A stretch of DNA of 64,000 nt from CAYGOC01 sp964351495 (GTDB lineage Bacteria; Chlamydiota; Chlamydiia; Chlamydiales; SM23-39). Within the stretch, counting starts at the first letter, position 1. Each line of letters starts with the position of its first letter. The stretch covers positions 39,381 to 103,380 of the forward strand of contig CAYGOC010000004.1 of the NCBI GenBank assembly GCA_964351495.1, read 5' to 3'. A program made the translations under genes and the position numbers. The notes beneath the pieces are model-generated. The model was not told the origin of the DNA, ran no database searches, and saw only the letters and a program-made list of their open reading frames with translations. Positions 15,951 to 24,581 of the stretch are shown piece after piece.

Positions 15951-16796
15951 ATGGATACGGTAAAAAGCGTTTTTGCTTTGGTTTCGATCCTGTTAGAAAA
16001 AAAAGCCGTAAAGAATCCCAAAAAAGAAGCGGAAGAGATTTTGTCCCATCTTTTTGGGGTAAAAAAATTAGATATCTATCTTTTTTGGGAAGAGCCTTTT
16101 TTACAAAAAGAAAAGGCTCTTTTTTTTGCAGAAAAAAGGGGAGAGGGGGTTCCACTAGGGTATCTTTTAGGAGAGATGGAGTTTTATTCTCTTTCTTGCA
16201 AGATAGGAAAAGAAGCTTTAATTCCAAGGCAAGAGACAGAGCTTTTAGTAGATTTTGCCATAAAAAGATGGAAAGAAAAGCTCTCTGCAAAAAAGACCCT
16301 TTGGGATCTTTTTTGTGGAACCGGAGTCATCGGTCTTTCTTTCAAAAAAAGATTTCCTAATCTTTCTGTTGTTCTTTCCGATAAAAGTGAAAACGCGCTT
16401 TCTTTGGCCAGAGAAAATGCGAAAAGAAATCACCTCTCTGTTTCTTTTAAGAAAGGAGATTTTTTAGAAGGGTTTGAAACAGGGGAGAAGGTAGATTTTT
16501 TTCTAGCAAACCCTCCCTATATTTCTGAAAAGGAGTATCCTTTTTTAGAAAAAGAAGTTAAGGATTACGAGCCTAAAGAGGCGCTTGTGTCTGGAGAGAC
16601 AGGTTTAGAGTTTTACGAAAGAATAGCAAAGGAGCTTCCTCCATTTTTAGAAAAGGGAGCCGGTTTAGGGCTTGAAATAGGGGAATCTCAGGGAAAAGCG
16701 GTATTTCAAATTTTTTCTGATCCATTTTGGAAGAGGAAAGAAATTCTTTCTGATTGGAGTGGAAAAGACCGTTTCTTTTTTCTTGAAATAGAATGA
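15951..16796 (+). CDS. prmC: release factor glutamine methyltransferase PrmC (HemK)
   Basis: 281 aa. The N-terminal helical domain recognises release factors. The AdoMet site LWDLFCGTGVIGLSF is at about 123-137 and the catalytic NPPYISEKE motif at about 187-195, where NPPY binds the Gln side chain. It N5-methylates the GGQ glutamine of RF1/RF2. Also visible are LIPRQETELLV and the C-terminal GLEIGESQG. It directly follows prfA without a clear SD, so coupling is likely. Confidence 0.95.
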   Translation: MDTVKSVFALVSILLEKKAVKNPKKEAEEILSHLFGVKKLDIYLFWEEPFLQKEKALFFAEKRGEGVPLGYLLGEMEFYSLSCKIGKEALIPRQETELLVDFAIKRWKEKLSAKKTLWDLFCGTGVIGLSFKKRFPNLSVVLSDKSENALSLARENAKRNHLSVSFKKGDFLEGFETGEKVDFFLANPPYISEKEYPFLEKEVKDYEPKEALVSGETGLEFYERIAKELPPFLEKGAGLGLEIGESQGKAVFQIFSDPFWKRKEILSDWSGKDRFFFLEIE

Positions 16797-16842
16797 TTTT
16801 CTAGAGTAATCTGTTTACAGTTTTGTCAATAAAAAATCTTTT

Positions 16843-18189
16843 ATGTTTGATAGTTTAACCGAAAAATTAAAAAAAGCCCTTTCTCTCTTTTCCAAGGCAA
16901 AAGAGCTAAATGAAGCAGCTTTGGTAGATGCTTCTAGAAAAGTTCGCTTAGCCCTTTTAGATGCAGACGTAAATTACTCTGTGGCTACTCAGTTGGTTTC
17001 AAAAATCAAAGAGAAAGCAATTGGACAAAAAATTATTAAGTCGGTGAAGCCCACAGAACAGTTTATCAAGATTGTGCATGATGAGCTGGTAGAGCTCATG
17101 GGGAAGGAAGAGTCTTCCTTAAATTTTCGGGGGAATCCTTCTGTGTTTTTTCTGGTGGGCCTGCAAGGCTCCGGAAAGACTACTTCTTCTATAAAACTTG
17201 CCTACTATTTGCAAAACTCTTTAAAGAAAAAGCCTTTAGTTGCAGCTTGTGATTTGCAAAGACCTGCGGCGATAGAGCAGCTTCATGTTTTAGGAAAAAA
17301 CTCTTCTGTAGAGGTCTTTTCTATAGAAAAGGCAAAAAACCCTTTAGAGGTAGCCAAACAAGCTATTTTAAAAGCCCAGAAAGAGGGGTTTGAGGTAGTC
17401 ATCATAGATACGGCGGGAAGGTTACACGTAGATCTAAGTCTGATGGAGGAGCTAAAAAACATGAAGGAGGCTTTAGATCCTTCTGAGGTGTTATTTGTTG
17501 CTAACGCCACTCAGGGACAAGATATTCTTCGTAGCGTACTTGAGTTTGATCAGAAAATAGGGATTACAGGGTCGATTTTAACGATGTTGGATGGAGATGC
17601 AAGAGCCGGAGCTGCTATTTCTATAAAAGAGGTTACCCAAAAGCCGCTTAAGTTTGAAGGGGTGGGAGAGAAAGTGGGCGATTTTCAGCTGTTTCATCCA
17701 AGATCTATGGCGGACCGGATTTTGGGAATGGGAGATGTGATTAACTTAGTAAGAAAAGCGGAAGAGAGCTTTTCTGAAGAAGAAAAAGAAAAAATGGAAA
17801 AGAAGATTAAAAAGGCTTCTTTTAACTTTACAGATTATTTAGAGCAACTGACTCGGATGAAGAGCATGGGATCTTTGTCGAGTCTTATTAAGATGGTTCC
17901 GGGAGCCTCTAGCATGATTCAAGACTTTTCTGCTTCGGAAGCGGAAATGAAGCTTACTGAGGCGATAATTCTTTCTATGACTTTACAGGAAAGAGAAGGA
18001 AAAGAAGAACTGAACTTTAGTAGAAGAAAAAGAATCGCTTTAGGTTCTGGTGTAAAAAAAGAGAAAGTGGATCAGCTCATAAATAAATTTGAAAAAGCAA
18101 AAAAAATGATGAAAAAATTACCGAAAATGGGAAAAAACGGACCCGATTTAGAATCTTTTAACCCCATGGGGAATGTAAAATGGCGTTAG
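16843..18189 (+). CDS. ffh: signal recognition particle protein Ffh (SRP54)
   Basis: 448 aa: N domain (1-90), G domain with P-loop GLQGSGKTT near 106-114, DTAGRLH and the GDARAGAAIS region, then a Met-rich M domain (about 300-440; MKSMGSLSSLIKMVPG) that binds signal peptides and 4.5S RNA. It delivers nascent membrane proteins to FtsY and SecYEG. Its last 10 nt overlap the start of rpsP. Confidence 0.97.
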   Translation: MFDSLTEKLKKALSLFSKAKELNEAALVDASRKVRLALLDADVNYSVATQLVSKIKEKAIGQKIIKSVKPTEQFIKIVHDELVELMGKEESSLNFRGNPSVFFLVGLQGSGKTTSSIKLAYYLQNSLKKKPLVAACDLQRPAAIEQLHVLGKNSSVEVFSIEKAKNPLEVAKQAILKAQKEGFEVVIIDTAGRLHVDLSLMEELKNMKEALDPSEVLFVANATQGQDILRSVLEFDQKIGITGSILTMLDGDARAGAAISIKEVTQKPLKFEGVGEKVGDFQLFHPRSMADRILGMGDVINLVRKAEESFSEEEKEKMEKKIKKASFNFTDYLEQLTRMKSMGSLSSLIKMVPGASSMIQDFSASEAEMKLTEAIILSMTLQEREGKEELNFSRRKRIALGSGVKKEKVDQLINKFEKAKKMMKKLPKMGKNGPDLESFNPMGNVKWR

Positions 18190-18533
18190 TAATACGTTTA
18201 AGACAACAAGGTGCAAAGAACAAGCAAACCTATCGTTTGGTTCTTACAGAAAAAAGAAATCCAAGGGATGGGAAATATTTAGAAAAGCTTGGTTGGTATG
18301 ATCCTTTTCAAGAAGGGGAAAAGCAGGCTTTTGTAGATCAGGAGAGAATTCTTTTCTGGCTAAGTCAAGGAGCGCAAATTAGCGAAAAAGCCAAGTCTTT
18401 AGTAAAAAGATTGGCTCCGAATGCTTTTGTAAAGAAAGCAAGGGTAAAAAAAGCGAAAAAAGCTTCTTCTCAAGAGCCAAAAAAGAAGGCCGCTCCTAAA
18501 AAAGCAGCGAAAAAAGTGAGTAAGAAGGCTTAA
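18180..18533 (+). CDS. rpsP: 30S ribosomal protein S16
   Basis: 117 aa. The core MALVIRLRQQGAKNKQTYRL through LSQGAQISEKAKSLVKR (about 1-82) is S16. The tail is a Lys/Ala-rich extension (about 83-117). Its ATG overlaps the ffh 3' end by 10 bp. It is the first gene of the conserved rpsP-trmD-rplS set. Confidence 0.95.
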   Translation: MALVIRLRQQGAKNKQTYRLVLTEKRNPRDGKYLEKLGWYDPFQEGEKQAFVDQERILFWLSQGAQISEKAKSLVKRLAPNAFVKKARVKKAKKASSQEPKKKAAPKKAAKKVSKKA

Positions 18534-18539
18534 AAGAGA

Positions 18540-19220
18540 ATGCACTTTGACATTCTTTCTCTGTTTCCCGAGTATTTTCAGGGGCCTTTTTCTGTTAGCA
18601 TGATCAAAAGGGCTATAGAGAGAAAGTTAATTTCGATCTCGCTTATAGATATACGGGATTTTGGAGAAGGAAAACATAAACAGGTAGATGACCGCCCCTA
18701 TGGGGGAGGGCCTGGAATGGTTCTATCGCCCGGCCCTGTTGTGAGAGCTATTGAGTCGGTAAGAAAGGAAGAAGAAGAAAAGCCTTATGTAGTCTGTCTT
18801 TCTCCGCAGGGGAAGGTTTTAAACCATAAGGTATGTAAGAGGCTGGCTGAGAAGAAGCGGATAGTGCTTATTTGTGGTCACTATGAAGGAATTGATGAAA
18901 GGGTGATTAGCCAAGAGGTGGATGAAGAGATTAGCATTGGAGATTACGTTTTAACAAATGGTTGTATAGCAGCTATTGTTCTTGTAGACAGCGTTATCCG
19001 TTTTGTTCCTAAAGTTTTAGGAAATGAGGCCTCTGCTAGAGAAGATTCGTTTGAAAAAAGAGAAGTATTTGAAGGTCCGCAGTTTACAAGACCTGCCTTA
19101 TTTCGGGGAGAAAAGGTTCCTGAAGTGTTAATTTCAGGGGATCACAAAAAAATAGAAGAGTATCGAAAGAAAAAAGGGTTAGAAAAAAGATTAAAAAATA
19201 GGGAAGATCTTTCTGTTTAA
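18540..19220 (+). CDS. trmD: tRNA (guanine37-N1)-methyltransferase TrmD
   Basis: 226 aa SPOUT enzyme. MHFDILSLFPEYF opens the protein; DDRPYGGGPGMVL and the knot segment CGHYEGIDERV...EISIGDYVLTNG follow. It makes m1G37 and so prevents frameshifting. The C-terminal EVLISGDHKKIEEYRKKK matches the family. It lies 6 bp after rpsP. Confidence 0.97.
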   Translation: MHFDILSLFPEYFQGPFSVSMIKRAIERKLISISLIDIRDFGEGKHKQVDDRPYGGGPGMVLSPGPVVRAIESVRKEEEEKPYVVCLSPQGKVLNHKVCKRLAEKKRIVLICGHYEGIDERVISQEVDEEISIGDYVLTNGCIAAIVLVDSVIRFVPKVLGNEASAREDSFEKREVFEGPQFTRPALFRGEKVPEVLISGDHKKIEEYRKKKGLEKRLKNREDLSV

Positions 19221-19260
19221 AGAAAGACTTTCTTCTAAGAGAGGAAAAGGAGAATTTATC

Positions 19261-19698
19261 GTGAGCCAAAATAGTTTAATTGAAAAAGTAGAAAAAGAAG
19301 AAAAGGGGAAAGAACACCCTCTTTTCCGAGTAGGGGACACAGTAGACGTCCACATGCGTATTATCGAAGGAGACAAGGAAAGAATCCAGGTTTATAGCGG
19401 AACGGTAATTGGAAGAAAAGGTTCTGGAATTTCTGAGACGTTTACCGTATACCGAATTGCGTATGGTTCTAGTATGGAGAAGCTGTTTTTATTACATAGT
19501 CCTAAAATTGCCAAGATTGTAGTGAAGAAAAGGGGTAAAGTAAGAAGAGCGAAGCTTTACTACATAAGAGGAAAATCTGGTAAAAAAGCGAGAGTACAAG
19601 AGCTTTTAAAAGCAAAGTCAACGAGCGCTCCAAAAGAGACTGTGAAAGAAGCTCCTTCAGAGGAAAAACCTGTAGAAGAAGGGCAAGACAATCTCTAA
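19261..19698 (+). CDS. rplS: 50S ribosomal protein L19
   Basis: 145 aa with a GTG start preceded by AAAGGAG at good spacing. The L19 core FRVGDTVDVHMRIIEGDKERIQ...KVRRAKLYYIRGKSGKKARV is followed by an acidic/Lys C-terminal extension of about 25 residues. It sits at the 30S-50S interface. The stop lies close upstream of, and probably inside, the translated region of rnhB. Confidence 0.95.
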   Translation: MSQNSLIEKVEKEEKGKEHPLFRVGDTVDVHMRIIEGDKERIQVYSGTVIGRKGSGISETFTVYRIAYGSSMEKLFLLHSPKIAKIVVKKRGKVRRAKLYYIRGKSGKKARVQELLKAKSTSAPKETVKEAPSEEKPVEEGQDNL

Positions 19699-19750
19699 AA
19701 AAGATCTCCTTGTAAAGGGCAACCTGGGAGAGATCGAAAAAGAACTCTCC

Positions 19751-20350
19751 TTGCAGGGACATATAGTAGCAGGCGTGGATGAGGTAGGAAGGGGGCCTTT
19801 AGCGGGCCCTGTTTTTGCTGCCGCTTGTATTTTGCCGGAAGGTTTTTTTTTGCCGGGACTCAAAGATTCCAAAGCTGTTTCAGAAAAGGGTAGAGAGGCT
19901 CTTTTTGAAGTCCTTACAAAGGATGCTTCTGTTATCTATAGCGTAGCTTCTGTTTCTAATTCTGTTATTGATACAATCAATATTTTACAAGCCACTTTGC
20001 TTGCTATGAAAAAAGCGGTAGAGAGTCTAAAAAAGGTTCCTTCCCTTGTTTTAGTAGATGGGAATGAACTTCCCGCTCTTACCATTTTTATGAAGAAGAT
20101 GGTAAAGACCCAAGATAAGTATACTCTTTCTTCTTCCATAGCGGCAGCTTCTATCATTGCTAAAGTACAAAGAGATCGATTCATGAAAGAAGTAGCTCAT
20201 AAAGAGTTTCCTCAGTATGGGTTTGATAAAAATAAGGGATATGGGACGAAAGAGCATATGAAAGCGCTAAAAGAGCTAGGCCCTTCTCCTATCCATAGAG
20301 CAAGCTTTGCGCCTGTTCAAAAAAGCAAGGCTACTTTTTTCTCCTCCTAG
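19751..20350 (+). CDS. rnhB: ribonuclease HII (start uncertain, probably further upstream)
   Basis: At least 199 aa. VAGVDEVGRGPLAGPV holds the first acidic pair (DE); KDSKAVSEKGRE, VLVDGN and SSSIAAASIIAKVQRDR follow. It removes ribonucleotides from DNA. The coordinates use the TTG at 19751, which has no Shine-Dalgarno and leaves only four residues before the first catalytic strand. The frame is open upstream and reads ISKKDLLVKGNLGEIEKELS, resembling the normal RNase HII N-terminus. No ATG/GTG is available; ATC at 19691 has AAGGG 7 nt upstream, so the real CDS may be 19691-20350. Confidence 0.9.
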   Translation: MQGHIVAGVDEVGRGPLAGPVFAAACILPEGFFLPGLKDSKAVSEKGREALFEVLTKDASVIYSVASVSNSVIDTINILQATLLAMKKAVESLKKVPSLVLVDGNELPALTIFMKKMVKTQDKYTLSSSIAAASIIAKVQRDRFMKEVAHKEFPQYGFDKNKGYGTKEHMKALKELGPSPIHRASFAPVQKSKATFFSS

Positions 20351-20801
20351 AAAACGCAAAATCAAGCCCTATGTGAGATAGATCCGAAAAGAAAAATCCC
20401 AGAACGATAAAAGGGATAACGGCGCTATTTTTGTGTATAAAACCGGAAAATATAGAAGAGGTGCTTTTTTGAAAAAAACAGTAGCGTATCACCGCCAAAA
20501 ATCCCACGACCCAAGCTATTCTAGTAAGCGTTCCCCATAAAGGGTGATGCGATATTCCTCGATGTTTAAAAAAAAGGCTGTAAAATCGAAAGGGAAGGGT
20601 AAGGATTCCTTTGGTAGAAAATAGTTTTATTTGGTGAGCTAAATCTAGATCAGGATGAAAAAAATAAGAGGCATATAAAAAAGAAGCAGAAAAAACAGCT
20701 AAAGAATTTTTTGAAAAAGCAAAAAAGGTGTAGAGAAAAAAAAGCCATAAAGGCAGTGCTAAGAGTATATTAAATTTTAGATGGGTTCTAAACAAAGGCA
20801 T
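20331..20801 (-). CDS. DUF2227-type putative metal-binding membrane protein
   Basis: 156 aa with 3-4 hydrophobic helices. FHPDLDLAHQ (about 48-57) and KHRGISHHPLWGTLTR (about 79-94) resemble the DUF2227 family, whose clustered Asp/His are thought to bind metal. Function unknown. It overlaps the 3' end of rnhB by 20 bp (convergent) and diverges from the yicC operon. Confidence 0.68.
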   Translation of the reverse strand: MPLFRTHLKFNILLALPLWLFFLYTFFAFSKNSLAVFSASFLYASYFFHPDLDLAHQIKLFSTKGILTLPFRFYSLFFKHRGISHHPLWGTLTRIAWVVGFLAVIRYCFFQKSTSSIFSGFIHKNSAVIPFIVLGFFFSDLSHIGLDFAFSRRRKK

Positions 20802-20840
20802 ATAGCTTTGTATATAAAAAACTTCCCTTTAAGATCAAGC

Positions 20841-20869
20841 TTGACTCCCTTAACTTATTTGTCTAAAAT
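20841..20869 (+). promoter_or_regulatory. predicted promoter of the yicC-gmk-metG operon
   Basis: TTGACT (20841-20846), a 17-nt spacer and TAAAAT (20864-20869): near-consensus for the chlamydial major sigma factor, 31 nt before the yicC ATG. Confidence 0.7.
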
Positions 20870-20899
20870 GGGTTGCATCCACTCTTTTAAAGAGTTTTT

Positions 20900-21769
20900 A
20901 TGTTGCGCAGCATGACGGGGTTTGGGCTTTATAAGCTCTCCTCTTTTTTAGGAAAAATTACGGTAGAAGTTCAATCTGTGAACCATCGCCAGTTGGAGGT
21001 GTATCTTCAACTTCCCAGGGAATTTTCTTCTTTTGAATGGCTTTTAAAAAAGCAAATAGGAGAATTTTTTCATAGGGGATCTATAGGCGTACGCATTCGT
21101 GTAGAGTGGAATGAAAAAAAGCATCTACCTCAAGTTTCTTTGTTTAAAAAGATAAAAAAAGAGTGGGAATCTTTAGCAAACTCTTTAGGTTATAAAGAAC
21201 CTTTGGAGTTTACCTTCTTATGGGATAGAGTAAAAGAACTGGGGGGAGAAGCTTTCTTAGAAGATCAAAAAAAGGTGGAGGCTCTTTTAGTAGAGTCTTT
21301 AGAGAAAGCCTTAAAAAAAACCGATAGCATGCGTCTTCAAGAAGGAGCTTTTTTACAAAAAAAAATAGAGGAAGCTCTTTTGAAAGTAGACTCTCTTCTT
21401 CACAAGATAGGAAAAAAAGTACCTCTTTTTTTAGAAAAACAAAAAAAGGAACTCCAAGAAAAAGTAGCCTCTTTTTTACACTCTGAGAAAAAAGAAGAGG
21501 CCTTATTGGTTCGAGAGGTGGCCACTTTTTTTGAGAAGAAAGATGTAACAGAAGAAATCCATAGGCTCTCTTCTCACATAAAGCAGTTTCAAAAGTCTTT
21601 GGAAAAGGAGAGTTTTTCAGGGAAAAAGCTGGGTTTTTTGGTGCAAGAGATGATGAGAGAAGCGGGAACGATTTGCGCCAAATCCTCTTCTTCCGAGATC
21701 ATCTCGTTTTCTGTAGAGATGAAAGGGGAAATAGAAAAAATCAAAGAGCAAGTGGCCAATATAGAGTAG
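20900..21769 (+). CDS. YicC family protein (RNase adaptor-like)
   Basis: 289 aa. The N-terminal MLRSMTGFG...VEVQSVNHRQLEVYLQLPREFSSFE is the diagnostic YicC block, and the C-terminal DUF1732-like end contains KLGFLVQEMMREAGTICAKSSSSEI. YicC proteins are RNA-related: E. coli YicC promotes small-RNA decay and acts as an endoribonuclease. The stop is immediately followed by gmk; the yicC-gmk-omega order is common in bacteria. Confidence 0.88.
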   Translation: MLRSMTGFGLYKLSSFLGKITVEVQSVNHRQLEVYLQLPREFSSFEWLLKKQIGEFFHRGSIGVRIRVEWNEKKHLPQVSLFKKIKKEWESLANSLGYKEPLEFTFLWDRVKELGGEAFLEDQKKVEALLVESLEKALKKTDSMRLQEGAFLQKKIEEALLKVDSLLHKIGKKVPLFLEKQKKELQEKVASFLHSEKKEEALLVREVATFFEKKDVTEEIHRLSSHIKQFQKSLEKESFSGKKLGFLVQEMMREAGTICAKSSSSEIISFSVEMKGEIEKIKEQVANIE

Positions 21770-21770
21770 T

Positions 21771-22367
21771 ATGAGCGAAAAGGTATTAGGCAAGAAAAAG
21801 CCGGGCAAGCTGTTTGTTATTAGCGCTCCAGCGGGAACGGGGAAAACGACCCTGGTGAAGATGCTTTTAGAAGAGTTTTCTTGTGTAAAGCAGATTCTCT
21901 CCTTTACTACAAGAGAGCCTAGAAAAGGAGAAAAAGAGGGGGAAGACTATTTTTTCATCTCGAAAGAGAAATTTTATGAGATGCGGGAGAAAAAGGAGTT
22001 TTTGGAGTGGGTAAATATTTTCGGAAATTACTATGGATCTTCTCGAAAATTTGTAGAAAAGGAGCAAAACAAGGGATATCACCTCGTTATGGTGATTGAT
22101 ACAGAAGGGGCTTTTCAAATTAGGGAAAAGAAAGAAGCGGTTTTGATTTTTGTTCATCCTCCTTCTTTACAAGAGCTCAAGTTAAGACTTGAAGCAAGAA
22201 ATGCTGATACGGAAGAATCTTTAAAAGAGAGACTGGAAAAAGCGGAAAAAGAGATAAAAAAAGCGCCTTATTTTGATTATCAGATTATAAACGATAAACT
22301 TTCAGTAACCTATGAGATTTTGCGTGCTATTTTTATCGCAGAAGAACACAAAACTATAAAGGGATAA
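21771..22367 (+). CDS. gmk: guanylate kinase
   Basis: 198 aa. P-loop APAGTGKT at 19-26, SFTTREPRKGEKEGEDYFF (GMP-binding region) and FGNYYGSS. It phosphorylates GMP to GDP with ATP. It starts 1 nt after the yicC stop. The neighbouring genes gmk, omega-like and metG match Chlamydia gene order. Confidence 0.95.
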   Translation: MSEKVLGKKKPGKLFVISAPAGTGKTTLVKMLLEEFSCVKQILSFTTREPRKGEKEGEDYFFISKEKFYEMREKKEFLEWVNIFGNYYGSSRKFVEKEQNKGYHLVMVIDTEGAFQIREKKEAVLIFVHPPSLQELKLRLEARNADTEESLKERLEKAEKEIKKAPYFDYQIINDKLSVTYEILRAIFIAEEHKTIKG

Positions 22368-22371
22368 AACT

Positions 22372-22584
22372 ATGAGAAGAAAAAAAACATTATCGAATGA
22401 ATTTTTGAGAAAGTATTTTATAGGAAGCTTTTCTCTTGCTAACTTTGCTATTAAAATCGGAAAAAAAGAAATAAGAGAAGGTTCTTTTACTAACTTAGAC
22501 TCTTTGCTGGATAAAATCGAGACACAAGTAAAGCTTGTTTCTACAGACGAAGAGAAAAAACAAGTAGGCATCCGCACTAAATGA
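22372..22584 (+). CDS. small RNA polymerase omega-like (RpoZ-like) protein
   Basis: 70 aa: MRRKKTLSNEFLRKY...FSLANFAIKIGKKEIREG. A small basic protein directly after gmk is normally the omega subunit, and the hydrophobic SLANFAIKIG helix is omega-like, but overall similarity is too low to be sure. Chlamydiae carry an equivalent small hypothetical at this place. Its stop overlaps the metG start by 4 bp (ATGA). Confidence 0.6.
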   Translation: MRRKKTLSNEFLRKYFIGSFSLANFAIKIGKKEIREGSFTNLDSLLDKIETQVKLVSTDEEKKQVGIRTK

Positions 22585-24581
22585 AAAAAAAGGTTCTGAT
22601 AACCTCGGCCCTTTTATATGCGAATGGTCCTCTTCATTTTGGCCATTTAGCGGGAGCTTTTTTGCCTGCAGATGTTTATGCTAGATTTCAAAGAATGCAG
22701 GGAAAAGAGGTCCTTTTTATCTCTGGATCTGATGAGTATGGCTTGCCTATTACCTTAAACGCGGAAAAAGAGGGCAAAACCTATAAAGAGTATATAGACC
22801 ATTTTCACGGTATAAACAGCTCTTTATTCGAAAAAATGAACCTCTCTTTCGATCACTATTCCAGGACTACGAATGCTTTTCATGCGCCTTTGGTTCAGCA
22901 GTTTTTTTCGGAGCTTTTAGAAAATGGTTATATAGAGAAAAAACAAGAAAAACGTCTTTTTTCTGAAAAAGAAAACAAATTTTTAGCCGATCGGTATGTT
23001 GTAGGAAAATGTCCTAAATGCTCCTATGAGAAAGCAAGAGGAGATGAGTGTCCCAAATGTGCTGCCAGTTTTGAAGCAGAAGAGCTTATAGGTCCAAAGT
23101 CGAGTCTTACAGGCTCTTCTTTAATCTTAAAAGAGAGTCTTCATTGGTATATAAGACTAGATCTTTTCAAAGAAAAGCTCCTTTCTTGGGTGAAAAAAAA
23201 GAAATGGAAAGAGACCGTTTTCCATTTCGCGAAAAACTACATAGAAGAGCTAAGACCTAGAGCAATTACTAGAGATTCCTCGTGGGGGGTTACTGTTCCT
23301 TTAGAAGAGGCAAAAGAGAAGGTTTTTTACGTATGGTTTGATGCTCCTATAGGTTATATTTCTGCCACCCAAGAGTGGGCTGAAAAGACAGGGCAAAAAG
23401 AGAGATGGAAAGAGTTTTGGCAAGACCCGGAAGTCCACTATGTACAGTTTATAGGAAAGGATAATATTCCCTTTCATGCCGCATTTTTTCCTTCTATGAT
23501 TTTGGGGCAGACTAGTTCTTATAAACTCGTAGATGTTCTTTCTGCTAACGAGTTTTTTTTACTTGAGGGAAGGCAGTTTTCCAAATCAGAAGGGTGGTTT
23601 ATCGATCTTAACTCTTTTTTACAAAGGTACAGCGTAGATCAACTTCGTTATACTTTATGCGCGAATGCTCCTGAAACTTCTGATTCTGACTTTAGTTTTA
23701 AAGATTTTCAAAAAAGAAGCAACACAGAGCTTTTAGGAAAATTTGGGAATTTCATTCATAGAACGCTTACCTTTTGCCATAGAGTTTGGGGAGAAAACTC
23801 TCTTCCTAAAATAGATCTTATGGAAGAAGACAAAGCATTTATTCAGGAGGTAAAGGCCTTTGCAGAGAAAATAGCCACGTGTTACGAGGCTTTTTCTCCT
23901 AAAAAAGCAGCCTTAGAGATTATGAATTTAGCCCAAAAAGCGAATGCTTATTTTGACTGTAAAAAACCATGGGCCCTTTTAAAAAACCAAGAACAAGAAA
24001 AGCTATTTTCCAGTTTGTATGCCTTTTTAGAGTGCGTAAAAACATTAAGTGTTGTTTCTTTTCCTATTATTCCGGAAAGTGCCCGCATGGTTTTACAGTT
24101 TTTATCTATGAAAAATATACTAGATAAAGGTTGGAAAGAAGCTTTAGAAAAAAAGATAGAGGGCCCCCTTTTACCCCCTAAAACCCTTTTTAGTAAAATA
24201 GAGGATGAGCAAATGGAAAAAGAAATAGAGAGCTTGCAAGGTTCTACCGCTTCTAAAGAGCCCCATATTACCTTTGAAGAGTTTCAAAAAGTGAAGCTAA
24301 AGGTAGCAGAAATCGTAAGCGTAGAAAAAATAGAAAAAAGCAAAAGGCTTTTGAAATTAGAGGTATCTTTAGGAGAAGAAAAAAGAACGGTAGTCTCTGG
24401 TATAGCAGAGCACTTTTCCGAAGAGAGCTTAATCGGAAAAAAAGTTCTTCTCGTAGCCAACTTAAAACCTACTAAAATCATGGGTATTCAAAGTGAAGGG
24501 ATGATCCTGGCTGCAGAGCATTCCGGCAAGCTAGAGCTTCCCTCTATTCAAGATCTTCCGGCAGGAAGTCAGGTAAGCTGA
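22581..24581 (+). CDS. metG: methionyl-tRNA synthetase
   Basis: 666 aa. Class I signature HFGH at 19-22, a zinc knuckle CPKC...CPKC starting at about residue 144, and the KMSKS-equivalent FSKSE near 332. The anticodon-binding helical domain spans about 360-530, and a C-terminal tRNA-binding domain (EEFQKVKLKVAEIVSVEKIE onward, about 560-666) is present. It charges tRNA-Met. The 3' end overlaps the convergent recD2 by 13 bp. Confidence 0.97.
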   Translation: MKKKVLITSALLYANGPLHFGHLAGAFLPADVYARFQRMQGKEVLFISGSDEYGLPITLNAEKEGKTYKEYIDHFHGINSSLFEKMNLSFDHYSRTTNAFHAPLVQQFFSELLENGYIEKKQEKRLFSEKENKFLADRYVVGKCPKCSYEKARGDECPKCAASFEAEELIGPKSSLTGSSLILKESLHWYIRLDLFKEKLLSWVKKKKWKETVFHFAKNYIEELRPRAITRDSSWGVTVPLEEAKEKVFYVWFDAPIGYISATQEWAEKTGQKERWKEFWQDPEVHYVQFIGKDNIPFHAAFFPSMILGQTSSYKLVDVLSANEFFLLEGRQFSKSEGWFIDLNSFLQRYSVDQLRYTLCANAPETSDSDFSFKDFQKRSNTELLGKFGNFIHRTLTFCHRVWGENSLPKIDLMEEDKAFIQEVKAFAEKIATCYEAFSPKKAALEIMNLAQKANAYFDCKKPWALLKNQEQEKLFSSLYAFLECVKTLSVVSFPIIPESARMVLQFLSMKNILDKGWKEALEKKIEGPLLPPKTLFSKIEDEQMEKEIESLQGSTASKEPHITFEEFQKVKLKVAEIVSVEKIEKSKRLLKLEVSLGEEKRTVVSGIAEHFSEESLIGKKVLLVANLKPTKIMGIQSEGMILAAEHSGKLELPSIQDLPAGSQVS

